The notes beneath the pieces were generated by a model. It saw only the letters and a program-made list of their open reading frames with translations, did not search any database and was not told the origin of the DNA. DNA of 64,000 nucleotides from Paracoccaceae bacterium (GTDB taxonomy: Bacteria; Pseudomonadota; Alphaproteobacteria; Rhodobacterales; Rhodobacteraceae). Numbering within the stretch: the stretch's first letter is position 1; each line of letters begins with the position of its first letter. Both the position numbers and the translations under genes were made by a program. Below are positions 28,393 to 37,225 of the stretch, one piece after another. The DNA is taken from the NCBI GenBank assembly GCA_009773375.1, contig WRPH01000006.1:140973-204972 (forward strand), given 5' to 3'.

Positions 28393-29666
28393 CCGCGCGG
28401 TCCCGTGACATCAAAGAAATACGGCAGCAGCGCCACCTGAATCTGTGCAAGGATCAGCGCCTGCGGAAAATCACCGCCGTTTTTGCGCGCCCGCGCGATT
28501 ACCTCGGCACTAAACCCTTGCCACAGCATCGGTTCGGGCAGATTGCGCCCGGCCAGATCGGCCAGAACGGCAGCAACGCCGGCTTGCGCGTCCGGGTGCG
28601 GCCAGTAATAGCGAATCCGATCCGCCAGCCCGAAGTGCCGCTCTACCCGCAGGTCGCCGGAACTACCGTGATAATGCCCCTGCCAATAGCCCGGATCGGC
28701 CAGCATAACCCGCTCCATCACCGCAAAAAGCGGCTCTGTGCTGGCCCAATCAGCCTGTTGCCGCAGGCTGTCCAACGCATAGAGTGCCTGCCGATAGGCA
28801 AAGGTTAGCGCAGGGCCGACCTTCTGAAAGGCAAAGCCAAGCTGGGCCAAGCGTGGAAAAACCGCCGGGTGCTGATAGTCGCTCGAATGCGCCTCAAGGC
28901 AGACGCCGGGCCAATCCGCCAGCACCGCAAGCAGCCCCGGATCGCGCGCCATCGGCAGGTGATGCACCTGCATCGGCGAAAACTCGACGCCCGGCTGCAC
29001 CACCAGCCCGGCCACTTGCGCCAGCACATGCCCCAGACCAGCCGCCTGAAACGCCGCTGCATGCGCGGCCATCGTCGCGGCGGCGCTTGCGGGCGTCGTC
29101 GGAGCAATATCGCCATGCTCATCCGCCCGCGCCCCGCCCGGCGGCGGCACTTCGGTTCCAATCACAAAGATCAGATCTTCGGGCCGTTCAGCGGCGGCCA
29201 AGGCCGCGCCCGCCAAATCGGCCGCGCGCGTTGCGGCCAGGTCATCGCCCAACTGTGCAGGTTCGCCGGCGCAACCCTCTGAACAATCTAGATGAATCTT
29301 GTTGAACCCGGCGCGCACATAGTCGGCCACCATCACCCGCGCCTTTGCCATCGCCAGCTCGGCTGACCCCTTGCGCCAGGCTTGTGGCCCCAGATGGTCG
29401 CCGCCAAACACGATCCGCGCCCGCGAAACTCCGGCCTGATCGGCAATCGCATGCACAAACTCGATGAAATCCGCAGGCCGCATCCCCGTATAGCCGCCGT
29501 CCTGATTGACCTGATTGGAGGTCGCCTCGATCACCACCGCGCGATCCAGCTCTTCGGCCAACATCAGGCTGGCGCGCAAGACATCCGGGTGCGCCGAACA
29601 TACCGACGGAATCGCGCAAACCTCACCCGCCCGGTTACGCGCAACGATGTCGCTCAGGTTAACCAT
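28389..29666 (-). CDS. tagatose-bisphosphate aldolase non-catalytic subunit type (KbaZ/GatZ)
   Basis: Protein of about 425 residues of the KbaZ/GatZ/AgaZ family, with IPSVCSAHPDVL near the start, SNQVNQDGGYTGMRP and HLDCSEGC. I chose the ATG at 29666, which has GAGGAGG ideally placed and overlaps the ROK stop. In enteric bacteria KbaZ stabilises the KbaY aldolase; related proteins were once predicted to be tagatose-6-phosphate kinases. No KbaY gene is in the window, so a stand-alone function or a distant partner is possible. Confidence 0.85.
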   Translation of the reverse strand: MVNLSDIVARNRAGEVCAIPSVCSAHPDVLRASLMLAEELDRAVVIEATSNQVNQDGGYTGMRPADFIEFVHAIADQAGVSRARIVFGGDHLGPQAWRKGSAELAMAKARVMVADYVRAGFNKIHLDCSEGCAGEPAQLGDDLAATRAADLAGAALAAAERPEDLIFVIGTEVPPPGGARADEHGDIAPTTPASAAATMAAHAAAFQAAGLGHVLAQVAGLVVQPGVEFSPMQVHHLPMARDPGLLAVLADWPGVCLEAHSSDYQHPAVFPRLAQLGFAFQKVGPALTFAYRQALYALDSLRQQADWASTEPLFAVMERVMLADPGYWQGHYHGSSGDLRVERHFGLADRIRYYWPHPDAQAGVAAVLADLAGRNLPEPMLWQGFSAEVIARARKNGGDFPQALILAQIQVALLPYFFDVTGPRG

Positions 29667-30567
29667 GTTGTGCCTCCTCAAAGGCTGCATAAGCCGCACC
29701 ACGCGCGCCGGTGGCATCGCCGCCCTCTGCCAGCCGGATCACCGGAATCGCGTAGCCGCCCAGTTGCGCCTGTTGCAGACCTGCGGCCAGTTCTTCCACC
29801 AGCCCGTCAGCCCGCGATAACCCACCCGCCAGCACCACGCAGGCCGGATCGAGCGTCAGGGTCAGCGTGACCATCAGTTCCACCAGCAGTTCCAGCCAGA
29901 TTGCCCAGCATTTGGCCATATCAGGGTCGGTTTTACGCATCGCCACGATGTCTTGCGGTGCCATCTGCCGCCCGGTTTTCAGCGCCACAATCCGCGCCAA
30001 CCCCGGCCCCGCGATCAGCGTTTCGGTGCAGCCCGCTCGCCCGCAACCGCAGGGTAAAACCGGTAGCCCGTGCCGGATCATCGGCCCCGCTGGCAGCGGG
30101 AAATGGCCAAACTCGCCGCCGGTGCCAGACGGGCTCGGCAGCAAACGCCCGTTCACCACGAAGCCACCCGCCAGCCCGGTGCCAAGGTTCAGCCCCATCG
30201 CCGTAACAAATCCCCGCGCCGCGCCGAACATCGCTTCCGACAGAACCTGCGCGCGGCAATCGTTGACATAGCTGATCGCACGCCCCGCCGCCGCCGCAAT
30301 ATCGGTCGGAAACGGCTTCCCCATCGCCGGCAGGTTGGAGGTCAGCGCCAGCCCGGTCACCGGATTGATCAGCCCCGCCGCCGAAACCCCCACCGGCGCC
30401 GCACCTGCGCGCGCCGTCACCCAGGCAATCTGATCGACCATCGCGGCGACCAGAGCGTCATAGGTTTTCGGCGTGGCGATGCGACGGGAATCGACCCTGT
30501 TCCAGTCAGAATCAAAGATTTGCGCCTCGATCTTGGTGCCGCCCAGATCAATCCCCGCTGCGATCAT
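29659..30567 (-). CDS. ROK-family sugar kinase
   Basis: ROK kinase of 302 residues with the ATP-binding GIDLGGTKIEAQIFD at the N-terminus and the zinc-binding CGCGRAGCTET typical of the family. Catalytic Asp probably lies in ISYVNDCRA. In this operon it most likely phosphorylates N-acetylgalactosamine or N-acetylglucosamine before deacetylation. It overlaps both neighbours (8 nt and 4 nt). Confidence 0.88.
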   Translation of the reverse strand: MIAAGIDLGGTKIEAQIFDSDWNRVDSRRIATPKTYDALVAAMVDQIAWVTARAGAAPVGVSAAGLINPVTGLALTSNLPAMGKPFPTDIAAAAGRAISYVNDCRAQVLSEAMFGAARGFVTAMGLNLGTGLAGGFVVNGRLLPSPSGTGGEFGHFPLPAGPMIRHGLPVLPCGCGRAGCTETLIAGPGLARIVALKTGRQMAPQDIVAMRKTDPDMAKCWAIWLELLVELMVTLTLTLDPACVVLAGGLSRADGLVEELAAGLQQAQLGGYAIPVIRLAEGGDATGARGAAYAAFEEAQHG

Positions 30568-31628
30568 TTGGCCACCACCGGATATAGCTTCACGCCAGAG
30601 ACCACGCGGCTCAAGGTGCCTTGTCCGACGAAAGGGTCGTCTACCGGCAGGCCCAAAGCTTCAGACCAGACCACCGCCAGCACCTGCGCCAGCACCACCG
30701 GCAGGATGATGCCCCAGCCGCCGGTCGGCACGTCAATATCCCCGCCCGGCCCGACCAGCGTGGTCTGCGCGCTGGGAAACTGGCCGCGCAATTCGGCCAC
30801 CAGATCGGCATCATAACGCGCGGCGTGGGCGTCAGCAGAGCCGAACACCCAAATATCCGTCACCCCGCGCACGAAAGACTTCGGCCCATGCCGGAAGCCG
30901 AGCGTTGAATCCCACAGCGCCGGAATTTGCCCTGCCGCCAGCTCCATCACCTTCAAAGCCGCCTCGCGCGCGGCAAAAGTCAGGGCGCCAGAGCCGACAA
31001 ACACCACCCGTTCCGGCCGCCGCGCCGCACGGGCAAAGGCCTCATACTGCGGCAGCAGCCGGGTCAGATCGGCAGAAACAGTCTCTAACTGGCCTTTTGA
31101 GCCACTTTCATCAAACACCGCCAGCGCCGTCAGCAGCATGGTTGAAAAGCTGGAGGTCATCGCAAATCCCGCGTCATGCGTCGCGTCAGGCAGCACGATC
31201 ACCCGTTGCAGCGCCGCCTTGCGCAGTGCCAAGGCCGAGCCTGCGTTGCAGGTGATATTCAGCCGTGGCGCGTCCGGGGCCAGCGCATCCAGAGCATCTA
31301 GCGTGCCCAGCGTTTCGGCGCTGTTGCCAGACCGGCCAAAGCTGACCACCAGCGGTTTGCGCCCATTCAGATAGGCATAGGGCCGCGCCACCAGATCGGT
31401 GGTCGCCACCGCGCGCAACCGGGGGCCGCCTTGCCCCTCCAGCGCCGCAACCAGCATTTCACCGATGTAGGCCGACGATCCCGCACCACAGAACCAGACC
31501 TCATCAACGCCCAGCGCAGCGACCCAATCGCGCAGGCTGACAACATCCAGCGCCTTTGCCCAGGCCGCCCAAATCGCGGGCTGGGCCTGAATTTCGCGCC
31601 ATGTGGCAAAACGGCTCAGGTTGGTCAT
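30564..31628 (-). CDS. AgaS-like SIS-domain sugar-phosphate deaminase/isomerase
   Basis: Protein of 354 residues with two SIS domains: FCGAGSSAYIGEM and SFGRSGNSAETLGTL in the first, FVGSGALTFAAREAALKVM in the second, with AMTSSFSTM between. This combination is characteristic of AgaS, the galactosamine-6-phosphate deaminase/isomerase giving tagatose-6-phosphate. It overlaps the neighbouring SIS gene by 4 nt. Confidence 0.83.
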   Translation of the reverse strand: MTNLSRFATWREIQAQPAIWAAWAKALDVVSLRDWVAALGVDEVWFCGAGSSAYIGEMLVAALEGQGGPRLRAVATTDLVARPYAYLNGRKPLVVSFGRSGNSAETLGTLDALDALAPDAPRLNITCNAGSALALRKAALQRVIVLPDATHDAGFAMTSSFSTMLLTALAVFDESGSKGQLETVSADLTRLLPQYEAFARAARRPERVVFVGSGALTFAAREAALKVMELAAGQIPALWDSTLGFRHGPKSFVRGVTDIWVFGSADAHAARYDADLVAELRGQFPSAQTTLVGPGGDIDVPTGGWGIILPVVLAQVLAVVWSEALGLPVDDPFVGQGTLSRVVSGVKLYPVVAK

Positions 31629-32659
31629 CGGGTTTGCGTCACTTTCGATAGGGTGGCGGGGGCGTCGGGGTCGTGCCCCAAGGCGAGCGCAACGGCAAGC
31701 ACCAAGGGGTAGGTCAGATACAGCAGCAGCGCGGCAGCCGCAGCGGGCGTCAACACCCCCGCGTTCACATCGGCAGGTCTGATCCGATACACCGCCCCGC
31801 CTGCGGCGCGAAACCGCGCTTCGGCAGTATCCAGACTGGCCTGCACATCCGTTTGGCCGGTATCCAGAATCAGCACCAGCAGCGGTTTGGTCACCAGTTG
31901 CAACGGGCCATGCAGCACCTCTGAACTGGAGTAAGCCTCGGCGTGCAGCGCGCAGGTTTCCTTCAGCTTCAGCGCCAGTTCCTGCGCCGCGCCAAAGCCG
32001 GTATCGCGGCCAATCACATAGACATGCTGGGCACGCAGCAGCGCCGACACCAACGCTTTCGCATCGGGCAACACCGCGCCATCCAGCCCGCCGATGACCT
32101 GCGCCGAAGCTTGCGCGCGGGCGGCATAATCAGGCTCTAACTGCGCCAACAGAGCCATTCCCGCCGCAACTGAACCGATCACCGATTTCGTCGCAGGCAC
32201 CGCCAGTTCCGGCCCCGCACCAATCGGCAGGGTGACATGCGCCGCCGCCTGCACCGGCGAGTCCGCCGCGTTCACCAGCGCAATCACCGCGCCGCCACTG
32301 TCGCGTGCGCCACGCGCCGAACGCACCAGATCCTCGCTCGCGCCCGACTGCGACACCACGATCGACAGCGTTCCGGCCAGATCCACCCCGCGCCCCAATG
32401 AGAATACCGAAGGCGGCAGCGAGGTCATCGGCACCCCGGTTTCGCGCATGAATTCATAAGACAGGATATTCGCCGCTGCATCAGAAGACCCGCGCGCAAT
32501 GGTGTAGATCGCCCGCATCCGGCCAAGCTGCATTGCCGCCAGATCATCTGCGGCTTGCGCCGAAACTGCTGCCTGCACCGTGCGCGCGAACACGCCCGGT
32601 GCTTCAGCAATCTCAGCCCGCATGTGCCGCCCCGCATCCCTCATCGCCACTTCGGTCAT
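31625..32659 (-). CDS. SIS-domain protein, glucosamine-6-phosphate deaminase-like
   Basis: Protein of about 344 residues starting at the ATG at 32659 (with GAGCGGG upstream); the frame stays open to 32989 but lacks family sequence there. It has two SIS domains: ARGSSDAAANILSYEFM and VSQSGASEDLV, then GRDTGFGAAQELALKLKE. It resembles the isomerase half of GlmS without the glutaminase domain, as in NagB-II-type deaminases. With AgaS next door, the operon has two SIS enzymes that may act on gluco- and galacto-amino sugars. Confidence 0.82.
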   Translation of the reverse strand: MTEVAMRDAGRHMRAEIAEAPGVFARTVQAAVSAQAADDLAAMQLGRMRAIYTIARGSSDAAANILSYEFMRETGVPMTSLPPSVFSLGRGVDLAGTLSIVVSQSGASEDLVRSARGARDSGGAVIALVNAADSPVQAAAHVTLPIGAGPELAVPATKSVIGSVAAGMALLAQLEPDYAARAQASAQVIGGLDGAVLPDAKALVSALLRAQHVYVIGRDTGFGAAQELALKLKETCALHAEAYSSSEVLHGPLQLVTKPLLVLILDTGQTDVQASLDTAEARFRAAGGAVYRIRPADVNAGVLTPAAAAALLLYLTYPLVLAVALALGHDPDAPATLSKVTQTR

Positions 32660-32697
32660 TTCCCGCTCCGCCGTGTCTGACCCAAACTTGCCGTAAT

Positions 32698-32842
32698 AAT
32701 ACCAAGACAAGCGCGCATTGCTACCTATATAATACCAATATGTGCAAAATTCGGCAAAGTTGCTGAAAGAAAACCGATCTTCGGCGGAAATCGACAGCAA
32801 TTGCCAATACCACAAAGAAATGGTCTTATCCAAACAATACCA
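32698..32842. promoter_or_regulatory. four AATACCA repeats in divergent promoter region
   Basis: AATACCA occurs at 32698-32704, 32731-32737, 32806-32812 and 32836-32842, with a reverse-type TGGTCTT at 32821-32827. TGGT/ACCA half-sites are typical of GntR/UTRA amino-sugar regulators. The repeats fall in the unusually AT-rich spacer between the SIS operon and the gntR gene. Confidence 0.55.
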
Positions 32843-32854
32843 ATCGGGGGCATC

Positions 32855-33625
32855 ATGAATACGGACGATCACGCCAACCTGTTTCGCCCCGACGCATGGT
32901 TCCGCACCGGGCGCGGCCCACGCTATGAACAGCTTCACCGCCACATCGCGGCGGCGATCAGCACCGGCGATCTGTCGCCGGAAACCCAACTGCCGCCCGA
33001 ACGCGAACTGGCCGAGATTGCCGGGCTATCGCGCGTCACGGTGCGCAAGGCGGTGGCGCAGCTGGTTGACGATGGCGTGCTGGAACAACGCCGGGGCGCG
33101 GGAACCTTCGTGCGCGCGCCACGCGGCAAGATGGAGCATTACCTGTCCAAGCTGCTATCGTTTTCGGAATACATGCTTCAGCGTGGCAAGACCCCAACCA
33201 GCACCTTGATCAATCGCGGCATTTTCCACCCCACGCCCGACGAGCAGATCGCGCTAGGCCTGTCCGCCGCCGACAAGGTCGCCCGGATAGAGCGGTTGCG
33301 GATGGCGGACGGCATTGCAATGGCGGTGGAGTGGTCGTCGCTGCCGCAAGACATCCTGCCCGAACCGCAAATCGTCGGCACTTCGCTTTATGAGGTGTTG
33401 CGCGCCAATGGCACCGCCCCCGCCCGCGCCGTGCAGCGGATTACCGCCGTCAACCTGCCCGGTCACGAGGCCAAACTGCTGAACCTGCCCGAAGGTGCCG
33501 CCGTCTTGCGCATCGACCGCACCGGCTATCTGCCCTCGGGGCGGCCGATTGAATTCACCCGCGGGCTGTATCGGTCGGACATCTATGATTTCATTGCCGA
33601 ATTGCGGCTGGAAGCGAACCTGTAG
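32855..33625 (+). CDS. GntR-family regulator (HutC/UTRA subfamily)
   Basis: Regulator of 256 residues from the ATG at 32855 (CGGGGG upstream). Winged helix-turn-helix at about residues 25-90 (LPPERELAEIAGLSRVTVRK, GAGTFV) and a C-terminal UTRA ligand-binding domain ending in GRPIEFTRGLYRSDIYDF. UTRA proteins such as NagR and DasR sense amino-sugar phosphates. It probably represses the divergent SIS-kinase-deacetylase operon through the AATACCA sites. Confidence 0.9.
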   Translation: MNTDDHANLFRPDAWFRTGRGPRYEQLHRHIAAAISTGDLSPETQLPPERELAEIAGLSRVTVRKAVAQLVDDGVLEQRRGAGTFVRAPRGKMEHYLSKLLSFSEYMLQRGKTPTSTLINRGIFHPTPDEQIALGLSAADKVARIERLRMADGIAMAVEWSSLPQDILPEPQIVGTSLYEVLRANGTAPARAVQRITAVNLPGHEAKLLNLPEGAAVLRIDRTGYLPSGRPIEFTRGLYRSDIYDFIAELRLEANL

Positions 33626-33628
33626 ACC

Positions 33629-34255
33629 CTATTCAGCCGACCCGTGCCGCGCCCGGAACGCCGCCAGTTCCGCCGCTGTCGGGGCTTGGCCAGTAAAGAT
33701 CAGCACATAATCCGGGATGCGTTGCAGCCGCAGCGCCAGGGATTCTTCGGTCCGCATCGCGATATAGCCCACCTGCGTCAGATACACCGTCTGCGCCCGC
33801 AAGCGTGCCTCCAGCGGCGGAAAGGAAAACCGCTCAAACAACGCTGTCAGAGCCTGAATCCGTGTCTCATCGACGCCGCGCAACACCTCGGCCAGCCTGC
33901 TATCGGTCAGCGCCCAGGTGCGGATGGCAAACTCCATCCGGCTGTCAAACAGCGCCGGGGTGATCCAGCAGTCGGTGACGTTCAGCATCGCCTCGGCCAC
34001 CGTCGCCGCTTGGGCTTGCGTGCGGGCAATCAGATTGGCGGTGTTCTGGCTTTGCCAGCGGGTGATCAGCCCGGCAAGCAGGGCCTCACGATCCGGGAAA
34101 TGCCAGTAAAAGCTGGTCCGCGACAGCCCCAGTCGCGCCGCCAACGGCATCACCTTGACCGATTCGACCCCGCCTTCCACCAGCATGTCATAGGCCGCAT
34201 CCAGCCAGACTTCCGCCGATCCGCGCCAGCCACGTTCCTGTTGCACCTGTTCCAT
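33629..34255 (-). CDS. TetR-family regulator
   Basis: Regulator of 208 residues with an N-terminal helix-turn-helix (LAARLGLSRTSFYWHFPDREALL) and a divergent ligand domain. It faces the flavin oxidoreductase gene across 97 bp containing a perfect palindrome over a -35 box, so it probably controls that gene. Its end is 3 nt from the convergent GntR stop. Ligand unknown. Confidence 0.88.
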   Translation of the reverse strand: MEQVQQERGWRGSAEVWLDAAYDMLVEGGVESVKVMPLAARLGLSRTSFYWHFPDREALLAGLITRWQSQNTANLIARTQAQAATVAEAMLNVTDCWITPALFDSRMEFAIRTWALTDSRLAEVLRGVDETRIQALTALFERFSFPPLEARLRAQTVYLTQVGYIAMRTEESLALRLQRIPDYVLIFTGQAPTAAELAAFRARHGSAE

Positions 34256-34299
34256 GCCGAAACCCTAAGCACCCCCCACAGCCAAGACAATACGAAAAC

Positions 34300-34328
34300 T
34301 TGACACATGTGTCGATTTCAGCTTTCAT
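34300..34328 (+). promoter_or_regulatory. promoter and TetR-type operator of the flavin oxidoreductase gene
   Basis: TTGACA (34300-34305) is a consensus -35; a weak -10 (TTTCAT, 34323-34328) lies 17 bp away. The perfect palindrome GACACATGTGTC (34302-34313) overlaps the -35, which fits repression by the divergent TetR protein. Confidence 0.5.
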
Positions 34329-34352
34329 AGCAAGAACCCATGGGAGGCCCCG

Positions 34353-36386
34353 ATGTCCAACGATCCGCTTTTGCAGCCCTACCAGCTGAAACACCTGACC
34401 CTGCGCAACCGCATCATGACCACCAGCCATGAACCGGCCTACCCCGAAGATGGCATGCCGAAAGACCGCTACCGGCTTTACCACGTCGAACGCGCCAAGG
34501 CAGGCGTCGCGCTGACGATGACCGCCGGTTCGGCTGCGGTGTCAAAAGACAGCCCGCCGGTGTTCAACAACATCCTCGCCTACAAGGATGAGGTCGTCGG
34601 CTGGATGAAAAAGCTGACCGATGAATGCCACGATCATGGTGCCGCCGTGATGATCCAGCTGACCCACCTTGGCCGCCGCACCCGCTGGGACAAGGGCGAT
34701 TGGCTGCCCACGGTTTCCTCCAGCTCCGCCCGCGAACCCAGCCACCGCGCCTTCCCGAAGGTGATCGAGGATTGGGATATCGAACGCATCATCAATGACT
34801 ACGCGGACGCCGCCGAACGGATGGCGGCAGCCGGGCTCGATGGCGTCGAATTCGAATGCTACGGCCACCTGATGGATCAGTTCATGTCGCCGTTCACCAA
34901 CAGCCTCGCCGCCCCCTATGGCGGCAGCTTGGAAAACCGCGCCCGCTTCGCGATGGAGGTGCTGGCCGCCTGCCGCAAGCGCGTCGGTGAAAACTTCCTG
35001 CTCGGCGTCCGCTACACCGCGGATGAGGTCGAACAGGGCGGCATATCTGCCGATGAAGGCGTGGCCCTTGGCAAGATGTTCCGCGACTCCGGCCTTGTCG
35101 ATTTCCTCAATATCATCAAGGGCCGCATCCATACCGATCCGGCGATGACCGATGTGATCCCGATCCACGGCATGAAATCCGCACCGCACCTCGATTTCGC
35201 CGGTCGTATCCGGGCCGAGGTCGGCATGCCCACCTTCCACGCCGCCCGCATCCCCGATGTGGCGACCGCGCGCTATGCCATCCAGTCCGGCCAGTTGGAT
35301 ATGGTTGGCATGACCCGCGCCCATATGGCCGATCCGCATGTGGTGCAAAAGATCATCGAAGGCCGCGAGGAAGATATCCGCCCCTGCGTCGGGGCCACCT
35401 ATTGCCTTGACCGTATCTACCAAGGCGGCCTGGCGCTTTGCATCCACAACCCGGCGACCGGGCGCGAAGAAACCATGCCGCACACCATCACCCCTGCCGC
35501 CGTGCAAAAGCGCGTGGTGGTGGTCGGCGCTGGCCCGGCTGGGCTTGAAGCCGCGCGCGTCGCCGCCGAACGCGGCCACCGCGTCACGGTGTTCGAGGCT
35601 GCCCCACAGGCCGGTGGCCAGATCCGGCTGACAGCCCAAACCAAGCGCCGCGCCGAGATGATCGGCATCATCGACTGGCGCATGGCACAATGCGCCGCAC
35701 GCGGAGTCGAATTCCGCTTCAACACCTGGGCCGAGGCCGCCGACATTCTGGCCGAAACCCCCGATGTGGTGATCATCGCCACCGGTGGCCTGCCGGAGAA
35801 AGATATCCTGAAATTCGGCAATGACCTGACCGTATCGGCGTGGGATATCCTGTCAGGCGATGTCAAACCCGGCACCAACGTCTTGCTTTACGATGATGCG
35901 GGCGACCACACCGCGCTGCAAGCCGCCCAGACGCTTGCCGAAGCCGGGGCAAAGGTCGAAATCATGACCCCCGACCGCACTTTCGCGCCGGAAGTCATGG
36001 CGATGAACCTCGTGCCCTACATGCGCGCGTTGCAGGATAAACCTGTTACCTTCACCGTCACGCATCGGCTGACCGGGGTGGAAAAAGACGGCAACCAGAT
36101 CAAGGCCACTGTCGATTCCGATTACATGTCGCTGGGCAAGACCGCGCATTACGATCAGATCGTCGTCAACCACGGCACCCAGCCGCTGGCCGAGATCTAC
36201 TTCGATCTGAAACCGCAGTCGGTGAACCTTGGCGCGGTGGATTACGACGCGCTGATCGCAAGCCAGCCGCAAACCCTGAACGGTGGCCCCGCCGGGTTCC
36301 AACTGTTCCGCATCGGCGACGCGGTAGAATCGCGTAACATCCACGCCGCCATCTACGACGCGCTGCGGCTGGTCCATGTGATGTAA
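34353..36386 (+). CDS. FMN/FAD-dependent N-demethylase-type oxidoreductase (DgcA/Stc2-like)
   Basis: Protein of 677 residues with an N-terminal old-yellow-enzyme TIM barrel (FMN), a cysteine-bearing linker and a C-terminal FAD domain with VVVVGAGPAGLEAARVAAERG. The layout is that of trimethylamine dehydrogenase, dienoyl-CoA reductase and the dimethylglycine/N-methylproline demethylases DgcA and Stc2. The linker reads CVGATYCLDRIY then LALC, so the second of the four classical cluster cysteines is alanine. Demethylation of an N-methylated amine or amino acid is the best guess. Confidence 0.82.
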   Translation: MSNDPLLQPYQLKHLTLRNRIMTTSHEPAYPEDGMPKDRYRLYHVERAKAGVALTMTAGSAAVSKDSPPVFNNILAYKDEVVGWMKKLTDECHDHGAAVMIQLTHLGRRTRWDKGDWLPTVSSSSAREPSHRAFPKVIEDWDIERIINDYADAAERMAAAGLDGVEFECYGHLMDQFMSPFTNSLAAPYGGSLENRARFAMEVLAACRKRVGENFLLGVRYTADEVEQGGISADEGVALGKMFRDSGLVDFLNIIKGRIHTDPAMTDVIPIHGMKSAPHLDFAGRIRAEVGMPTFHAARIPDVATARYAIQSGQLDMVGMTRAHMADPHVVQKIIEGREEDIRPCVGATYCLDRIYQGGLALCIHNPATGREETMPHTITPAAVQKRVVVVGAGPAGLEAARVAAERGHRVTVFEAAPQAGGQIRLTAQTKRRAEMIGIIDWRMAQCAARGVEFRFNTWAEAADILAETPDVVIIATGGLPEKDILKFGNDLTVSAWDILSGDVKPGTNVLLYDDAGDHTALQAAQTLAEAGAKVEIMTPDRTFAPEVMAMNLVPYMRALQDKPVTFTVTHRLTGVEKDGNQIKATVDSDYMSLGKTAHYDQIVVNHGTQPLAEIYFDLKPQSVNLGAVDYDALIASQPQTLNGGPAGFQLFRIGDAVESRNIHAAIYDALRLVHVM

Positions 36387-36410
36387 GCAGCTACAATTTT
36401 ACTAAAATTT

Positions 36411-36470
36411 GCCTTCATCTTGGCAAAAATACTCCACGGGGGGCCGGGGGTGTGAAACCCCCGGCTCTTG
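36411..36470. repeat. GC-rich palindromic spacer, bidirectional terminator
   Basis: Spacer between convergent genes: an AT-rich lead (CTTCATCTTGGCAAAAATAC) followed by a G-run and the hairpin GCCGGGGG (36443-36450) / CCCCCGGC (36458-36465), with loop TGTGAAA. The layout resembles the other spacer at 39848-39911. Confidence 0.5.
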
Positions 36471-36474
36471 CCCC

Positions 36475-37152
36475 CTACCCGCCCTCAAAGAACCGGACAA
36501 TCCGCGCGGCAATCGTCGCGCGGTCCGCCACCTGCGCCAATGAAGCTTGCGCCCGCCGCGCCACATCGGCAGGCAGCTTCCCCGCATATTCCGCCACCAG
36601 CGCCGCCACAAACTCCGGCGTCATTTCCGGGTGATATTGCGTTGTCAGCACGGTCTTGCCGATGGCAAAGCTGCCCACCGGGCATTCCGCATTGCCGCCG
36701 ATCACCACAGCCCCGTCAGGCAGCCGCAACACCTGTTCACTATGCGCCGCATAAAGCCTGACCGGCACCCCCGCCATCTCGGTTTCGGTCAACCCGAACA
36801 CCCAGCCGCCCGGATTGTCGCCCACCACGCCGCCCAGCGCCTTCGCAATCGCCTGATGGCCAAAGCAGGCGCCAAACAATGGCTGCCCCTCGGCCACCAG
36901 ACGCCGGATCAGCGCCTGCAACTGCCCGACCCACGCATCCGAATCATGCACCGAGGCCGGGCTGCCGGTAATGATCCAACCATCATAAACCGCGCCCTCT
37001 GCCGGGAACTGGCCGTCCTTCACCGAATAGACGCTGACCCGCCAATCCGGGCGCAATTCGTGCAACAGGGCTTCAAACTTGCTGCCATCCTTTGGATGCG
37101 CTTGCGCAAATTCGCTTTCGTCAGTGTTGGCCATCAGCACGGCAATATGCAT
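36475..37152 (-). CDS. class I glutamine amidotransferase-like hydrolase
   Basis: GATase-1 fold protein of 225 residues. The nucleophile cysteine is in FGACFGHQAIAKALGG, and the histidine and glutamate are in TTQYHPEMTPEF, so the catalytic triad is intact. Not fused to any synthase domain. In amine catabolism, stand-alone GATases such as PuuD and the aniline-cluster hydrolase remove gamma-glutamyl groups. Divergent from the P450 with a 73-bp gap and next to a glutamine-synthetase-like ligase, it may hydrolyse a gamma-glutamyl amine. That role is inferred. Confidence 0.82.
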   Translation of the reverse strand: MHIAVLMANTDESEFAQAHPKDGSKFEALLHELRPDWRVSVYSVKDGQFPAEGAVYDGWIITGSPASVHDSDAWVGQLQALIRRLVAEGQPLFGACFGHQAIAKALGGVVGDNPGGWVFGLTETEMAGVPVRLYAAHSEQVLRLPDGAVVIGGNAECPVGSFAIGKTVLTTQYHPEMTPEFVAALVAEYAGKLPADVARRAQASLAQVADRATIAARIVRFFEGG

Positions 37153-37225
37153 GATCTTCCGCTTTACATATTTATGAACCTGTTTAGTATATTTTCAAAT
37201 CAGCATTCCGGCAAGCGAGGAAATC

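Noticed and set aside
36475..37152. Amidotransferase as GuaA, TrpG or CarA subunit
   Set aside because: The triad is intact but no synthase partner or fused domain is present, and the neighbours are catabolic.
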